DNA of 64,000 bases from Desulfobacteraceae bacterium (GTDB lineage: Bacteria > Desulfobacterota > Desulfobacteria > Desulfobacterales > Desulfobacteraceae), in assembly GCA_024225635.1 (NCBI GenBank), contig JAAEMK010000464.1, positions 1 to 64,000 on the forward strand, given 5' to 3'. The notes beneath the pieces were generated by a model, which did no database searches, was not told where the DNA came from, and was given only the letters and a program-made list of their open reading frames with translations. The translations under genes and the position numbers were made by a program. Below are positions 45,205-54,144 of the stretch, one piece after another (the stretch's first letter is position 1; each line of letters begins with the position of its first letter).

Positions 45205-46302
45205 TCAATGGTTATCCTGGTGGTTGAGAAAGGTGTGGAACTCCAGGTCGTAAATATAGAGAAGCACCATGGTGATCCCGAATATGAGCGGTCCGTAAAA
45301 GAGTCCGATCAGTCCGAAGTAGTCGAGCCCGCCGAGGATGGAGAAAAATATGAGCAGCGTGCTCATGTCCGCCGATCCTTTCATGAACAGGGGGCGCACG
45401 ATATTGTCGATCATTCCCACCACCACCACGGACCAGATGACGAGGAAGATGCCCGATTTGACCGCGCCGGAAAGAAAGAGAAAGCCGGCTGCGGGTACCC
45501 AGATGATGGCGGTTCCCACCAGGGGGATCAGGGAGGCGAAGGCCATCACGGTTCCCCAGAAAAAGCCGGGCAGTCCGCAGATGGTAAAGGCGATGCCGCC
45601 GGCAATCCCCTGGGCCCCGGATGTAACCAGGGTGCCGAGGAGAGCCGATTTGGCGACCGCCTCGATCTTTTCCACCAGGATCTTTTCATGGGCCGAGGAC
45701 ATGGGCATGAGGTGGAAAAGGTAGTCAAAGATCTTTTTCTGGTCCTTGACGACAAAGAAAAAGACAAAGAGCATGAGGAAAAATTTACCCGTGACCGAGG
45801 AGATGTTGGCGATGAGATAGCCTCCCTGGTTCACGAGGAACTCCCCGGAAAAAGAAGACACCTTGAGCAGGACCGCCTTGAGGTCGATATCCTGGAACAG
45901 GTCGCCTGTGAGCTGTTTTTCCGCATATGTAATGATGTCGGCGACCATGGGGGCCTGGGTGAGCCGTTCCAGGTTACCGCTGTCGATCCAGTTGTTGATG
46001 GCGTTGAAGGACAGGATTCCCTGCCGGATCACCGCCGAGGAGATCAGGACAAAGGGCACCACGATCACCAGGGTGAGGAGGATGCAGGACAGAAAGGCGG
46101 CAATGTTGCTTTTTCCCCTCAGCCGTTTCTTGAGGCGCTGGTAGGCCGGGTTGGCCATGATGGATAAAAGAAAGGCCATGATCACGGGATCCAGGTAGGG
46201 GGCAACCATCCTGTAGCAGAACATCAGAAACAGGGCCAGGATCATGAACAGGAAATAGTGGGAAATATTCAGACCTTCAGGGGTTTTTGTTTCACCTGTC
46301 AA
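45205..46302 (-). CDS. AI-2E/PerM family membrane transporter
   Basis: The 365-residue protein has about eight membrane helices and the family marks PYLDPVIMAFLLSIM and GLPGFFWGTVMAFASLIPLVGTA. The family includes PerM and TqsA; the substrate is unknown. It overlaps mqnB by 4 bp. Confidence 0.85.
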   Translation of the reverse strand: MTGETKTPEGLNISHYFLFMILALFLMFCYRMVAPYLDPVIMAFLLSIMANPAYQRLKKRLRGKSNIAAFLSCILLTLVIVVPFVLISSAVIRQGILSFNAINNWIDSGNLERLTQAPMVADIITYAEKQLTGDLFQDIDLKAVLLKVSSFSGEFLVNQGGYLIANISSVTGKFFLMLFVFFFVVKDQKKIFDYLFHLMPMSSAHEKILVEKIEAVAKSALLGTLVTSGAQGIAGGIAFTICGLPGFFWGTVMAFASLIPLVGTAIIWVPAAGFLFLSGAVKSGIFLVIWSVVVVGMIDNIVRPLFMKGSADMSTLLIFFSILGGLDYFGLIGLFYGPLIFGITMVLLYIYDLEFHTFLNHQDNH

Positions 46303-47042
46303 GGCATTCTCCTTTTTTCAAGAACTAGGGAGACGGCCCTGGATGCCCGCTTGGCTGCCAGGGGGATCTCCCATTGTGTTTTGTCCCGTTTGCCCACCCG
46401 GTTGGAGCCGGCCCTGATTTCCAGGAATTTGACCTTGTACAGGGCGGCGATCTGGGCCGATGCCGCTCCCTCCATGGCTTCCATGCAGGGGGTATAGGCG
46501 CTGAAAAGCCTGTCCGCGGTGGCGTCGGTGGCCGTGATGGTTGAGACCGTGATAAACGGCCCCTTGATCACCCGGCAGGGCTCGTCTGCGAACCCGTTCC
46601 TGATGACGGCCAGGGCATGGTCTGCCAGGATCGGGTCAACAGGGAATCGGCCCATGCGTGTTCCGGGATCGGCTTCGATCAGGTCAAAGGGCAGGGGGGC
46701 TGGAAGGCCGAACGATTCGCCCCTGTCCAGTCCCGTGTGGATATAGTGTTCGGATTCGGCAACCCCGATGTCTCCGGGCCTGAGTCCCGCCTTGTCGAAC
46801 ACCCCGGCAATGCCGGTCTGGATAACAAGATCCGGCCTGAACCGCTCCATGGCCATTGTCAGGGCCTGGGCCGTGTTGACCATGCCGGGGCCTGTGATGA
46901 CCACCGTGGCGCTCCGGCCTCCATGCTCAATCCCGATCACGGGCCTGCCGACGGTGGAGCGGGTTTCACGCTTCACCGTCGACTCCTCCAGGAGGGGAGC
47001 GATCTCCATCCGGGTCGCCGCAAGTATTATCGCTTCTCGCAT
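46299..47042 (-). CDS. mqnB: Futalosine hydrolase
   Basis: The protein of about 247 residues is a nucleoside-phosphorylase-fold enzyme with VVITGPGMVNTAQALT, IQTGIAGVFD and the C-terminal CMEAMEGAASAQIAALY motif, as in MqnB. It cleaves futalosine to hypoxanthine and dehypoxanthine futalosine in the futalosine route to menaquinone. AroQ just upstream feeds the same pathway through chorismate. ATG 47042 with GGAA upstream is preferred over starts up to 47075. Confidence 0.85.
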   Translation of the reverse strand: MREAIILAATRMEIAPLLEESTVKRETRSTVGRPVIGIEHGGRSATVVITGPGMVNTAQALTMAMERFRPDLVIQTGIAGVFDKAGLRPGDIGVAESEHYIHTGLDRGESFGLPAPLPFDLIEADPGTRMGRFPVDPILADHALAVIRNGFADEPCRVIKGPFITVSTITATDATADRLFSAYTPCMEAMEGAASAQIAALYKVKFLEIRAGSNRVGKRDKTQWEIPLAAKRASRAVSLVLEKRRMP

Positions 47043-47117
47043 GGGAACAGATTCCATTTTATTGTAACAGGTCATCAGGTATTAATTGCGAGTGCAAATA
47101 TCCATACCATGGGCAAC

Positions 47118-47573
47118 TCATCCGATAATGTCCGCCAGCGCCCTCAGGGCAAGTCTGTACCCCCTGGAGCCGAGGCCCGAGATCTGGCCGGTCACCACGT
47201 CAGATACCATGGATTTGTGCCTGAACGCCTCCCGCTTGTATATGTTGGAGAGGTGGACCTCGATCATGGGGCAGGAGAGCATCAGGAGGGCGTCCTTGAT
47301 GGCAACGCTCGTGTGGGTATAGGCGGCGGGGTTGATGATGATACCGTCCGTTTTCTCCTCAAAGGCCTTGTGTACGGCGTCCACGATGGCGCCTTCATGG
47401 TTTGATTGAAAAACGGTGACATCGATCCCAAGGTCGCTTCCCAGCGATTTGAGATCCTGGTTGATCCGGTCCAGGGTCTCGGTGCCGTAGGTCTCGGGTT
47501 CACGGCGGCCCAGCATGTTGAGGTTGGGGCCGTGGATGACCAGGACGGTTGGTTTCCTCCTGATGTCTGTCAT
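47118..47573 (-). CDS. aroQ: 3-dehydroquinate dehydratase, type II
   Basis: The 151-residue dodecameric enzyme has VIHGPNLNMLGRREPETYG at the N-terminus (catalytic Tyr), FQSNHEGAIVDAVHKA, and INPAAYTHTSVAIKDAL plus EVHLSNIYKREAFRHKS. It makes 3-dehydroshikimate. It starts 1 base after the rpe stop, with AGAGGA upstream. Confidence 0.96.
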   Translation of the reverse strand: MTDIRRKPTVLVIHGPNLNMLGRREPETYGTETLDRINQDLKSLGSDLGIDVTVFQSNHEGAIVDAVHKAFEEKTDGIIINPAAYTHTSVAIKDALLMLSCPMIEVHLSNIYKREAFRHKSMVSDVVTGQISGLGSRGYRLALRALADIIG

Positions 47574-47574
47574 G

Positions 47575-48231
47575 TTATTCCTCTATCTTGTTTCTGAGCG
47601 CTGTGATGGTTTCTTTGTAGTCCGGGGTGTTGAAGATGGCGGAGCCCGCCACAAACGATTCCGTCCCGGCGTCCGCCACTTCCTTGATGGTGGAGAGGCC
47701 AATGCCGCCGTCCACCTGGATGATGGCGTTTGAGCCTGTCTCCTCGATCAGGCCGGAGAGCTGCTCGATCTTCTCAACGCTTGATTCGATGAATTTCTGT
47801 CCGCCAAAGCCCGGGTTGACGCTCATGATCAGGACAAAATCGAGCTCCTCGATCACCCACTCAAGGCCGGTGAGGGAGGTTGCCGGGTTGACGGCGACCC
47901 CGGCCTGGATACCGGCCCCTTTGATGAGCTGGATCGTCCGGTGAAGGTGGGTGCAGGCCTCTGCATGGACGGAGATGAGGTCGGCCCCGGCCTTGATGAA
48001 CTCGGGGATGAGATGGTCGGGCTTTTCGATCATGAGGTGGACGTCCAGGGGCAGGTCGGTGACCTTGTTGCAGGCGTCCACAATGATGGGTCCGTAGCTG
48101 ATGTTGGGCACGAACCGGCCGTCCATTACATCTATGTGAATCCAGTCGGCCCCGGCTTCCTCAACGGTTTTTATCTCCTGGCCAAGTTTGGTAAAGTCCG
48201 CCGAAAGTATGGAGGGTGCGATAATTGCCAT
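47575..48231 (-). CDS. rpe: Ribulose-phosphate 3-epimerase
   Basis: The 218-residue TIM barrel has APSILSADFTKLGQEI, HIDVMDGRFVPNISYGP, DVHLMIEKPD and MSVNPGFGGQKFI, with the metal-binding His/Asp set. It interconverts ribulose 5-phosphate and xylulose 5-phosphate. Confidence 0.97.
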   Translation of the reverse strand: MAIIAPSILSADFTKLGQEIKTVEEAGADWIHIDVMDGRFVPNISYGPIIVDACNKVTDLPLDVHLMIEKPDHLIPEFIKAGADLISVHAEACTHLHRTIQLIKGAGIQAGVAVNPATSLTGLEWVIEELDFVLIMSVNPGFGGQKFIESSVEKIEQLSGLIEETGSNAIIQVDGGIGLSTIKEVADAGTESFVAGSAIFNTPDYKETITALRNKIEE

Positions 48232-48309
48232 GGTAAATCTCCTGATATCTATTTTTTTCTTATTGTTGTTGTTGTGTTTAGGGACAGGCCTTTTACAAAG
48301 TCCGGCCCG

Positions 48310-49686
48310 TCACGAATCGGTGCTTTTTTTCATTGCCACGGCAAAGAAGCCGTCCATGCCAAGGGTGTCGGGATAGGTCCTGAAGATCCCCTTGTCCGAA
48401 GTCAGCGGGTGGCTCTGGGGGACGACGGTGAAATCCTTTCGTTTGTCCAGGAACGCGTCAAGGACCCCTTCGTTCTCCTCGGGTTCGCAGGAGCACACGG
48501 CATAAACAAGGATTCCCCCGGGTTTGACAAGGTCTGCCAGGTTGTTCATTATGGTCTTCTGCCGGGCCGCAAGCCGTTTGATGTCCTTTTGGGTGCGGTG
48601 CCAGCGGGCATCGGGGTTTCGTCTCAATACGCCGAGCCCGGTGCAGGGAGCGTCCACAAGCACCCTGTCAAAGGGGGCGTCAAGGGCTTCCGGCGCAAGG
48701 TTCAGGGCGTCCATTTTCTGGGTGGAAACGTTGGTGATGTCCAGGCGCGCCATTTCGGATGCAAGGGTTTCAAGTTTTTTGGGATCGAGGTCCCAGGCCA
48801 CGATCTCGCCCCGGTTTTCCATCAGCTGTCCCACATGGCCGGTTTTTCCGCCCAGTCCGGCGCAGGCGTCAAGGACTCTCTCCCCCGGCTGGGGATCGAG
48901 CAGGGTGGTGACCATCTGGGCCGCCTCGTCCTGGACCTGGAACAGTCCCCCGGTAAAAGCCTCCGTAAGGTGCAGGGGCGTTTGGGGCCGGGTGATGGAC
49001 AGGCCGTCCCCGGCATGGACCGTGGGCTCAATGGTCTCCACATGGTCTTCCATGGCCCCGGCAAGGGCGTCCCTGTCGGTCTTGAGGGTGTTGGCCCGCA
49101 AGGTGATGGGGGGGATGGTGTTGATGGCATCCAAAAGCGCAAGGCACGGTTCCAGGCCGAACCGGTTGATCCAGCGCCGGGATAGCCACAGGGGGATGGA
49201 CCGGCTCTTTGAGACAAACAGGGCCGGGTCGGCTTTTTTGTCGGGCATGGCGACTTCCTTGTACCGGGTGGTCGCCTTTCTGAGCACGGCATTGACAAAG
49301 CCTGCAGCGCCTTTGTGCGCGATTTTTTTGGTCGCGTTCACCGCCGTGTTGACTGCTGCGGAAACCGGAATCCGCTCCATGAACACCACCTGGTAAAGGG
49401 CCAGGCGAAGGGCGTAGAGGACTTCCGGCTTTATCTGCTCCAGCTTTCTGCTGGAAAACGGGGCGATGAGCCAGTCCAGGTGCTCCCGCCATCTCAGGGT
49501 ACCGTAGACGATGGCGTTGGCAAGGGCCCTGTCCCGTTTTGACAGCTTATCCAGGTCAGCGGAGAATTTCTCAAGGGTTCGGTCCAGGGGGAATCTCGAT
49601 CCATCGTTTTCGAGGAGGATCTTCAGCGCCAGGAATCGTGGGTCATTGGTCATTGTTGTCTTGGGTCGGCTCTTTTTTTCAGGCAT
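48310..49686 (-). CDS. rsmB: 16S rRNA m5C967 methyltransferase
   Basis: The protein of about 458 residues has an N-terminal NusB-like RNA-binding domain (PRFLALKILLEND) and a C-terminal Rossmann methyltransferase with DACAGLGGKTGH (SAM site), DAPCTGLGVLRR (PC catalytic motif) and VYAVCSCEPEENE (second Cys). It methylates C967. The ATG at 49686 overlaps the fmt end; ATG 49653 is an alternative. Confidence 0.93.
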   Translation of the reverse strand: MPEKKSRPKTTMTNDPRFLALKILLENDGSRFPLDRTLEKFSADLDKLSKRDRALANAIVYGTLRWREHLDWLIAPFSSRKLEQIKPEVLYALRLALYQVVFMERIPVSAAVNTAVNATKKIAHKGAAGFVNAVLRKATTRYKEVAMPDKKADPALFVSKSRSIPLWLSRRWINRFGLEPCLALLDAINTIPPITLRANTLKTDRDALAGAMEDHVETIEPTVHAGDGLSITRPQTPLHLTEAFTGGLFQVQDEAAQMVTTLLDPQPGERVLDACAGLGGKTGHVGQLMENRGEIVAWDLDPKKLETLASEMARLDITNVSTQKMDALNLAPEALDAPFDRVLVDAPCTGLGVLRRNPDARWHRTQKDIKRLAARQKTIMNNLADLVKPGGILVYAVCSCEPEENEGVLDAFLDKRKDFTVVPQSHPLTSDKGIFRTYPDTLGMDGFFAVAMKKSTDS

Positions 49687-50623
49687 TGAGTACTGTACCC
49701 GGTTCAATGGGTTTTCCCCTGAGGAACTCGGCCGCCGTGAGGCGTTTCCCCGAGGCGCCCTGGAGTTCAAGGATGGTCACGCTTCCTTCGCCCGCGGCAA
49801 CGTGGATGCCCTGGTCGTCGCACAGGAACACGGTGCCGGGCTTGGCGTCCGACCGGGTTTCACCCGGCGCTACCCGGAAGATCTTGATCCGCTTTTCATC
49901 CAAAAAGGTGAATGCGCCCGGCCAGGGGGTCATGGCCCTCACCACTGCCGAGATCTTTTCCGGGGTCATGGCCCAGTCGATTTTGCCGTCGGATTTTTTG
50001 AGCATGGGGGCAAGGGTCGCCTTGCCGTGGTCCTGGGGGGTTCGCGTCAGCCGTTTCTCTGCAATGGCGTCCAGGGTCTTGATGATGAGGTCCGCTCCCA
50101 TGTCGGCCAGCCTGTCATGGAGATCCTGGGCCGTGTCATCATCATGGATGGGGGTGGTTGACTTGAGCAGCATGTCGCCCGTGTCCAGGTCCTTATCCAT
50201 GACCATGGTGGTGATGCCGGTCTCCTTGTCCAGGTTGAGGATGGCCGTCTGGATGGGGGAAGATCCCCTGTGGTAAGGCAACAGGGACGCATGGATATTG
50301 ATGGGATAGATCTTTGGAATATCCAGGATCTCCTGGGAGAGCTTGTGACCAAAGGCCACAACCACGAACAGGTCCGGCTCAAGCGCCGAAAGCCGCTCCC
50401 TGACCTCGTCGGAGCGCATGGATTCCGGCTGGATCACCTCAAGTCCCAATTCCAGGGCCGCCGTCTTGACCGGCGGGGGCACCATCTTTCTTCCCCGGCC
50501 CTTGGGGCGGTCCGGCATGGTTATGACAAGGGGAATCTCACAGTCATACTCTGCCAGGGCCCTGAGGGGCGGGACGGAAAAATCCGGGGTTCCCATGAAA
50601 ACTATCTTGAATGGTTTTTTCAA
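49679..50623 (-). CDS. fmt: Methionyl-tRNA formyltransferase
   Basis: The 314-residue protein has [16 protein letters not shown], the folate-site Asn-His pair in [17 protein letters not shown] and the metal-site Asp in [11 protein letters not shown]. It formylates initiator Met-tRNA. It overlaps def by 4 bp; def, fmt and rsmB form a classic translation-start cluster. Confidence 0.97.
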   Translation of the reverse strand: MKKPFKIVFMGTPDFSVPPLRALAEYDCEIPLVITMPDRPKGRGRKMVPPPVKTAALELGLEVIQPESMRSDEVRERLSALEPDLFVVVAFGHKLSQEILDIPKIYPINIHASLLPYHRGSSPIQTAILNLDKETGITTMVMDKDLDTGDMLLKSTTPIHDDDTAQDLHDRLADMGADLIIKTLDAIAEKRLTRTPQDHGKATLAPMLKKSDGKIDWAMTPEKISAVVRAMTPWPGAFTFLDEKRIKIFRVAPGETRSDAKPGTVFLCDDQGIHVAAGEGSVTILELQGASGKRLTAAEFLRGKPIEPGTVLNA

Positions 50624-51147
50624 TTGCTTTGCAGCCTCTTTTTTAGTTTTTTCTTGTACATGTTTCGCTTGAGGGCGCTGATCCTGTCAATGTACAGGAC
50701 CCCGTCCAGATGGTCGATCTCATGCTGCATAATTACAGCAAGGATGCCCTCGGCGTCAAACTCAAGCTTCTTTCCCTCGAGGTTCAATCCCCGTACCGTG
50801 ACTTTTTCGAACCGCTTCACGTCGCAGCTGTAGTCGGGAACGCTCAGGCAGGCCTCGCCTTCGGAGGTGATGCTGCCGGAGGATGCAATGATTTCAGGGT
50901 TGATGAGCGCCTTGAACTCCTGGGGCAGGTCCTCGTCCTCCTCCGATGTGGCCGGGGAGGGATTGTAAACAATGATCCGTTTGGATTCACCCACCTGGGG
51001 GGCGGCAAGGCCCACGCCCGGGGCGTCGAACATGGTCTCCCCCATGTCGTTCACAAGTTTGATGATGCTGTCGTCTATGGTTTCAACCGGAAGGGCTTTC
51101 TGGAGCAGAACCTTTTCGGGGTAGTGGTATATCTTAAGTAATGCCAT
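50620..51147 (-). CDS. def: Peptide deformylase
   Basis: The 175-residue metalloenzyme has [20 protein letters not shown] (motif II with the Cys ligand) and [14 protein letters not shown] (HEXXH). Motif II has Ala where Gly is usual (EGCLS). It removes formyl groups from nascent proteins. Confidence 0.96.
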   Translation of the reverse strand: MALLKIYHYPEKVLLQKALPVETIDDSIIKLVNDMGETMFDAPGVGLAAPQVGESKRIIVYNPSPATSEEDEDLPQEFKALINPEIIASSGSITSEGEACLSVPDYSCDVKRFEKVTVRGLNLEGKKLEFDAEGILAVIMQHEIDHLDGVLYIDRISALKRNMYKKKLKKRLQSN

Positions 51148-51169
51148 GGTGCTTTATTCCTTCTATCTA

Positions 51170-52099
51170 TTATACAAGAATGGTTCTTGCGCGTTTTATA
51201 TCGTTCCTGATCTGCTCGGAAAGCTCCTCCAGGCTGGAGAACTTCTTTTCATCCCTGAGCCGCTGGATCATGTTTACCCTTATTCTTTTACCATAGATGT
51301 CCCCTGAAAAGTCCAAAATGTGGACTTCAATGGTGAAAATGTGGTCGTCAAAGGTCGGGCTGTAGCCGATGTTGGCAACGCCCTTGAACTTTTCCGTTCC
51401 GGTTTCAACGGTCACGGCATAGACGCCCATTTTCGGGCAGAGTTCATCATGGAGCTTGATGTTCGCCGTGGGAAACCCAAGCTTGCTGCCGCCCCGTTCC
51501 CGTCCTTTTACCACCTTTCCCCTGATCTGGTAGAACCTGCCAAGGAACTTCGGGGTCTCGTGGACCCGGCCGTCCATGACCAGTTCCCGGATCCGTGTGC
51601 TGCTGATCCGCTGGTCTCCGGTCTCGGTGTCGTTTATCCAGTCTGAGACCATAACCTCGAATCCGTGGACCTCTCCGGCCTGTCTCATGATGTCCAGGGT
51701 GCCTTCCCGGTTTTTTCCAAAAGTATAGTCTGATCCCACAATGATTGCCTTCATCCCCAGCTTGCCCAGAAGAAACTTCTGGATAAAGTCCTGGGCTGAA
51801 ATTGAAGCAAACTCCTTGGTAAACGGCAGGCAGAGGATCTTGTCCACGCCGGTCGCCGATATCAGTTCAATCTTCTGATCCTTCCGCGTGATCAAAGGCG
51901 GTCCATTCTGGGTCAGCACCCGCAAAGGGTGGGGGTCAAAGGTGATGACCACCGAGGTGCCGCCAATCTCTTCAGCCTTTTCGATAACCTGATGGAAAAG
52001 GGCCTGGTGCCCTTTGTGCACTCCATCAAAGTTGCCAATGGTGATGACCGCCTTATCAAAAGGTTCGGTTATTATATTAATGTCTTCGATCAGTTCCAT
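51170..52099 (-). CDS. ribF: Bifunctional riboflavin kinase / FAD synthetase
   Basis: The protein of about 309 residues has an N-terminal adenylyltransferase domain (ITIGNFDGVHKGHQALF, and ISSTRIRELVMDG) and a C-terminal flavokinase domain (GSKLGFPTANIKLHDE, about residue 200). It makes FMN and FAD. ATG 52099 has AAAAGGAA upstream; a longer frame to 52171 runs into the divergent tRNA promoter. Confidence 0.95.
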   Translation of the reverse strand: MELIEDINIITEPFDKAVITIGNFDGVHKGHQALFHQVIEKAEEIGGTSVVITFDPHPLRVLTQNGPPLITRKDQKIELISATGVDKILCLPFTKEFASISAQDFIQKFLLGKLGMKAIIVGSDYTFGKNREGTLDIMRQAGEVHGFEVMVSDWINDTETGDQRISSTRIRELVMDGRVHETPKFLGRFYQIRGKVVKGRERGGSKLGFPTANIKLHDELCPKMGVYAVTVETGTEKFKGVANIGYSPTFDDHIFTIEVHILDFSGDIYGKRIRVNMIQRLRDEKKFSSLEELSEQIRNDIKRARTILV

Positions 52100-52132
52100 A
52101 ATTTCCTTTTCAAGTTTCATCATAAAATGAGC

Positions 52133-52161
52133 TTGACAAAGCTCATAAAGCTCTATATATA
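52133..52161 (+). promoter_or_regulatory. Promoter of tRNA-Leu genes
   Basis: TTGACA (52133-52138), a 17-bp spacer and TATATA (52156-52161) lie about 48 bp upstream of the first tRNA. The -35 is inside a small inverted repeat (GAGCTT and AAGCTC). Confidence 0.8.
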
Positions 52162-52209
52162 AAGCACCCATTGATGCAAATCAATCCTTTTTTGGGGTTG
52201 GCATTGAGG

Positions 52210-52296
52210 GCCGAAGTGGCGGAATTGGTAGACGCGCTTGTTTCAGGGACAAGTGAACGTACGTTCGTGGGAGTTCGAGTCTCCCCTTCGGCACCA
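52210..52296 (+). tRNA. tRNA-Leu (anticodon CAG)
   Basis: The acceptor stem GCCGAAG pairs with CTTCGGC, and A-CCA is encoded. The anticodon stem CTTGT/ACAAG carries the loop TTCAGGG, so the anticodon is CAG. A long class II variable arm and GTTCGAG T-loop are present. Confidence 0.95.
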
Positions 52297-52351
52297 CATT
52301 AAAAAACACCGTTGCCAATATCACCTGGTATTGACAACGTTTGTAGTTTTA

Positions 52352-52436
52352 GCCGAAGTGGTGGAATTGGTAGACACGCTAGACTTAGGATCTAGTGCCG
52401 CGAGGCGTAGGAGTTCAAGTCTCCTCTTCGGTACCA
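52352..52436 (+). tRNA. tRNA-Leu (anticodon TAG)
   Basis: The acceptor GCCGAAG pairs with CTTCGGT, followed by A-CCA. The anticodon loop is CTTAGGA on the stem CTAGA/TCTAG, so the anticodon is TAG. It has a class II variable arm. It lies 55 bp after the first tRNA-Leu; a shared promoter is likely, and a terminator follows. Confidence 0.95.
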
Positions 52437-52447
52437 TAAGCAATTTC

Positions 52448-52491
52448 AAGGGGTTAGAGTGAAACATAATATTCACTTTAACCCCTTTTTT
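52448..52491 (+). terminator. Rho-independent terminator of the tRNA-Leu unit
   Basis: A 16-bp stem (52448-52463 with 52472-52487, one G-T pair), an eight-base loop and a T6 run at the end. The stop codon of the integrase remnant on the other strand lies within this hairpin (52473-52475). Confidence 0.93.
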
Positions 52492-52850
52492 GTTGCTTGG
52501 TCAACCTTTTGGTCAACACCTGCGGATTTAACCCGGTTGTTGTTGACCATTTCATCCATGCAATTTACCGCCTTCATCTTCTCCGCCTCATCAACCGATA
52601 ACATCATGTTCCTATTGTTTGATCCCTTTTTCAGCATCTTTTCAAGCCGTTTGAACGTCTTGAGGGCGTCACGGAGATCATATTGTTTTCCCATGCCTTG
52701 ACGAGCATCCGCCGTGCAGCCCCGATCTCCTGATCAATATAGGAGTCTGCCCTGCCCTGATTCTTTCGCCGGATCTGATTGAGGGAGTTGGCCGATCTTA
52801 AAATACCGCTTATATGTCAGTCGTCCCAGGAAGGTTGGTATGAACACGTT
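52473..52850 (-). pseudogene. Decayed tyrosine-type integrase remnant
   Basis: On the minus strand one frame encodes SANSLNQIRRKNQGRADSYI and then DQEIGAARRMLVKAWENNMI, the core-binding domain of a phage-type integrase. A frameshift at about 52690 leads into DALKTFKRLEKMLKKGSNNR and LSVDEAEKMK in the next frame, which is where the catalytic domain should begin. Instead the sequence jumps to a tail ending VDQKVDQATKKGLK; the Arg-His-Arg-Tyr catalytic domain is missing. A third frame (FIPTFLGRLTYKRYF) just upstream suggests further damage. It points at the tRNA-Leu 3' end, the usual attachment place for such enzymes. The smaller intact frame (52473-52694) is only this remnant. Confidence 0.75.
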
Positions 52851-52896
52851 TATAACTGGTATATCAAGATAGGCGGACTCCCTGACAACTTAATTC

Positions 52897-52922
52897 TTGA
52901 CAACGTGTAGCTTTAAAGCTAC
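52897..52922 (+). promoter_or_regulatory. -35 box and palindromic operator of the toxin-antitoxin genes
   Basis: TTGACA (52897-52902) is followed by a perfect 16-bp palindrome GTAGCTTTAAAGCTAC (52907-52922), 9 bases before the toxin start. It is the likely site of antitoxin autorepression. Confidence 0.65.
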
Positions 52923-52931
52923 CTTTTAGAT

Positions 52932-53264
52932 GTGGAAACCATTGAGCGGATCATCAGGGAATACATCTCAAAAGACGGGAAAAACCATTTCAGGGACTGG
53001 CATGAAGGCCTGAAGGACGTAAAGGCCCAGGTTAAAATCGATATCCGGATTGCAAGGCTCCGCCTGGGCAATTTCGGTGATGCCAAGAGTGTTGGAAAAG
53101 GGGTCTATGAGTTGCGAATCCATTTCGGCCCAGGGTTCCGGATATATTATGGGCTAGACGGCGACAAGATTGTTCTGCTGCTCTGCGGCGGGGATAAGAA
53201 GACCCAAAAGAGAGACATTAAAAAGGCCGTCGCCTTTTGGGAAGATTACAAGGAGGAAACATAA
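52932..53264 (+). CDS. HigB/RelE-superfamily addiction-module toxin
   Basis: The 110-residue protein (GTG start) has the core of the HI1419-type killer proteins: RIARLRLGNFGDAKSVGKGVYELRI and GPGFRIYYGLDGDKIVLLLCGGDKKTQ read in two parts. These are RelE-fold mRNA nucleases that cut at the ribosome. The antitoxin gene starts in its stop codon. The order toxin first is typical of HigBA-like modules. Confidence 0.85.
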   Translation: METIERIIREYISKDGKNHFRDWHEGLKDVKAQVKIDIRIARLRLGNFGDAKSVGKGVYELRIHFGPGFRIYYGLDGDKIVLLLCGGDKKTQKRDIKKAVAFWEDYKEET

Positions 53265-53563
53265 TGGCAACCGCAGGATATAATGAAGGGCTTTTAAACC
53301 GGCTGCAGGATCCGGCATACGCCTCTGAATATTTAAACGAGGCTTTGAGCGAAGGATCACAGGAAATGTTTATGCTGGCCCTCCGGGATGTGGCAAAGGC
53401 AAAGGGCATGGCCAAGGCTGCCAGGGAATCAAACCTCAACAGGGAAACCATGTACCGGATGCTGTCTGAAAAAGGGAATCCCAACCTTTCAAGCCTGACC
53501 AAGCTGCTGGATACGCTTGGCCTTACCATTACCATCGGAATGAAGAAAAGCGCAGCCTTATAA
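53264..53563 (+). CDS. HigA-like antitoxin (HI1420 family)
   Basis: The 99-residue protein has an HTH region (MAKAARESNLNRETMYRMLS, about residues 49-68) and a LNEALSEGSQEMFMLALRDV segment typical of HI1420-type antidotes. It should bind the toxin and the palindrome upstream. The ATG overlaps the toxin stop by 1 base and has AAGGAGGAA. Confidence 0.87.
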   Translation: MATAGYNEGLLNRLQDPAYASEYLNEALSEGSQEMFMLALRDVAKAKGMAKAARESNLNRETMYRMLSEKGNPNLSSLTKLLDTLGLTITIGMKKSAAL

Positions 53564-53792
53564 AAGTCGAGCCGGCCCCCGCCGTAAAAGCAGCGTGAAA
53601 ATCATTTCACTGCCTTTGGGGCGGGATCGGCCACCGTACTGGTGGAGTTGGAGAGCTAATCAAAAAATGTTTGAAGTCGGATTGGGATACTTTATCTCCA
53701 ATAAAGTTGTTTTTTTATATATAAGGGTATACTTAAATTAGGTTTGGTTCTGAATGAGCCTTTAAAGTTAAAATACAAAACAGGAGGTATGT
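53564..53792. other. Intergenic, no gene seen
   Basis: AT-rich gap between the antitoxin and the small Cys-rich gene. It includes an AT-rich stretch (TATATATAAGGG near 53717) that could be part of a promoter. Confidence 0.4.
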
Positions 53793-54092
53793 ATGGGTTT
53801 TAATGATCGCATGGATGAAGACGATGGATTTTCTGATTTTTTAAATGAAATTCTTGATTGTTTAGATGGAACAGCGAAGGGAATTACAAAATTAGTCATT
53901 GATAAAGGTGATGGTATTCTTTCAGACAAGCAAAAATTTGTTTTTGAAAAAGAAGTCCTTGATATATATACATTTGACGAATGTGTAGGATGTGGGTCGA
54001 ATATACCGTGGAGTGAAATGTATGCTGCATACGATAATGGGGGATATTGTGGGTATTGTGAAAATAGGAGGGCAAAGATAGAAAAAGAGTAG
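53793..54092 (+). CDS. Small Cys-rich hypothetical protein
   Basis: The 99-residue protein has an acidic N-terminal half and a C-terminal CVGCG ... CGYCENRR double-CxxC pattern that could bind zinc. AGGAGG precedes the ATG. Codon use is markedly AT-rich compared with the housekeeping genes, so it is probably acquired. No family is recognised. Confidence 0.7.
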   Translation: MGFNDRMDEDDGFSDFLNEILDCLDGTAKGITKLVIDKGDGILSDKQKFVFEKEVLDIYTFDECVGCGSNIPWSEMYAAYDNGGYCGYCENRRAKIEKE

Positions 54093-54144
54093 CTATATAA
54101 AATTATTACGCCGCACTTACCCTATCTGGTGAGCTAATGAGACA

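Noticed and set aside
45130-46167. Plus-strand frame of 345 codons opposite perM and the CBS gene
   Set aside because: The translation is His/Asp/Gly-rich antisense shadow, and the minus-strand genes are real.
47941-49185. Plus-strand frame of 414 codons opposite rpe and rsmB
   Set aside because: Antisense shadow of rpe and rsmB, whose motifs are clear.
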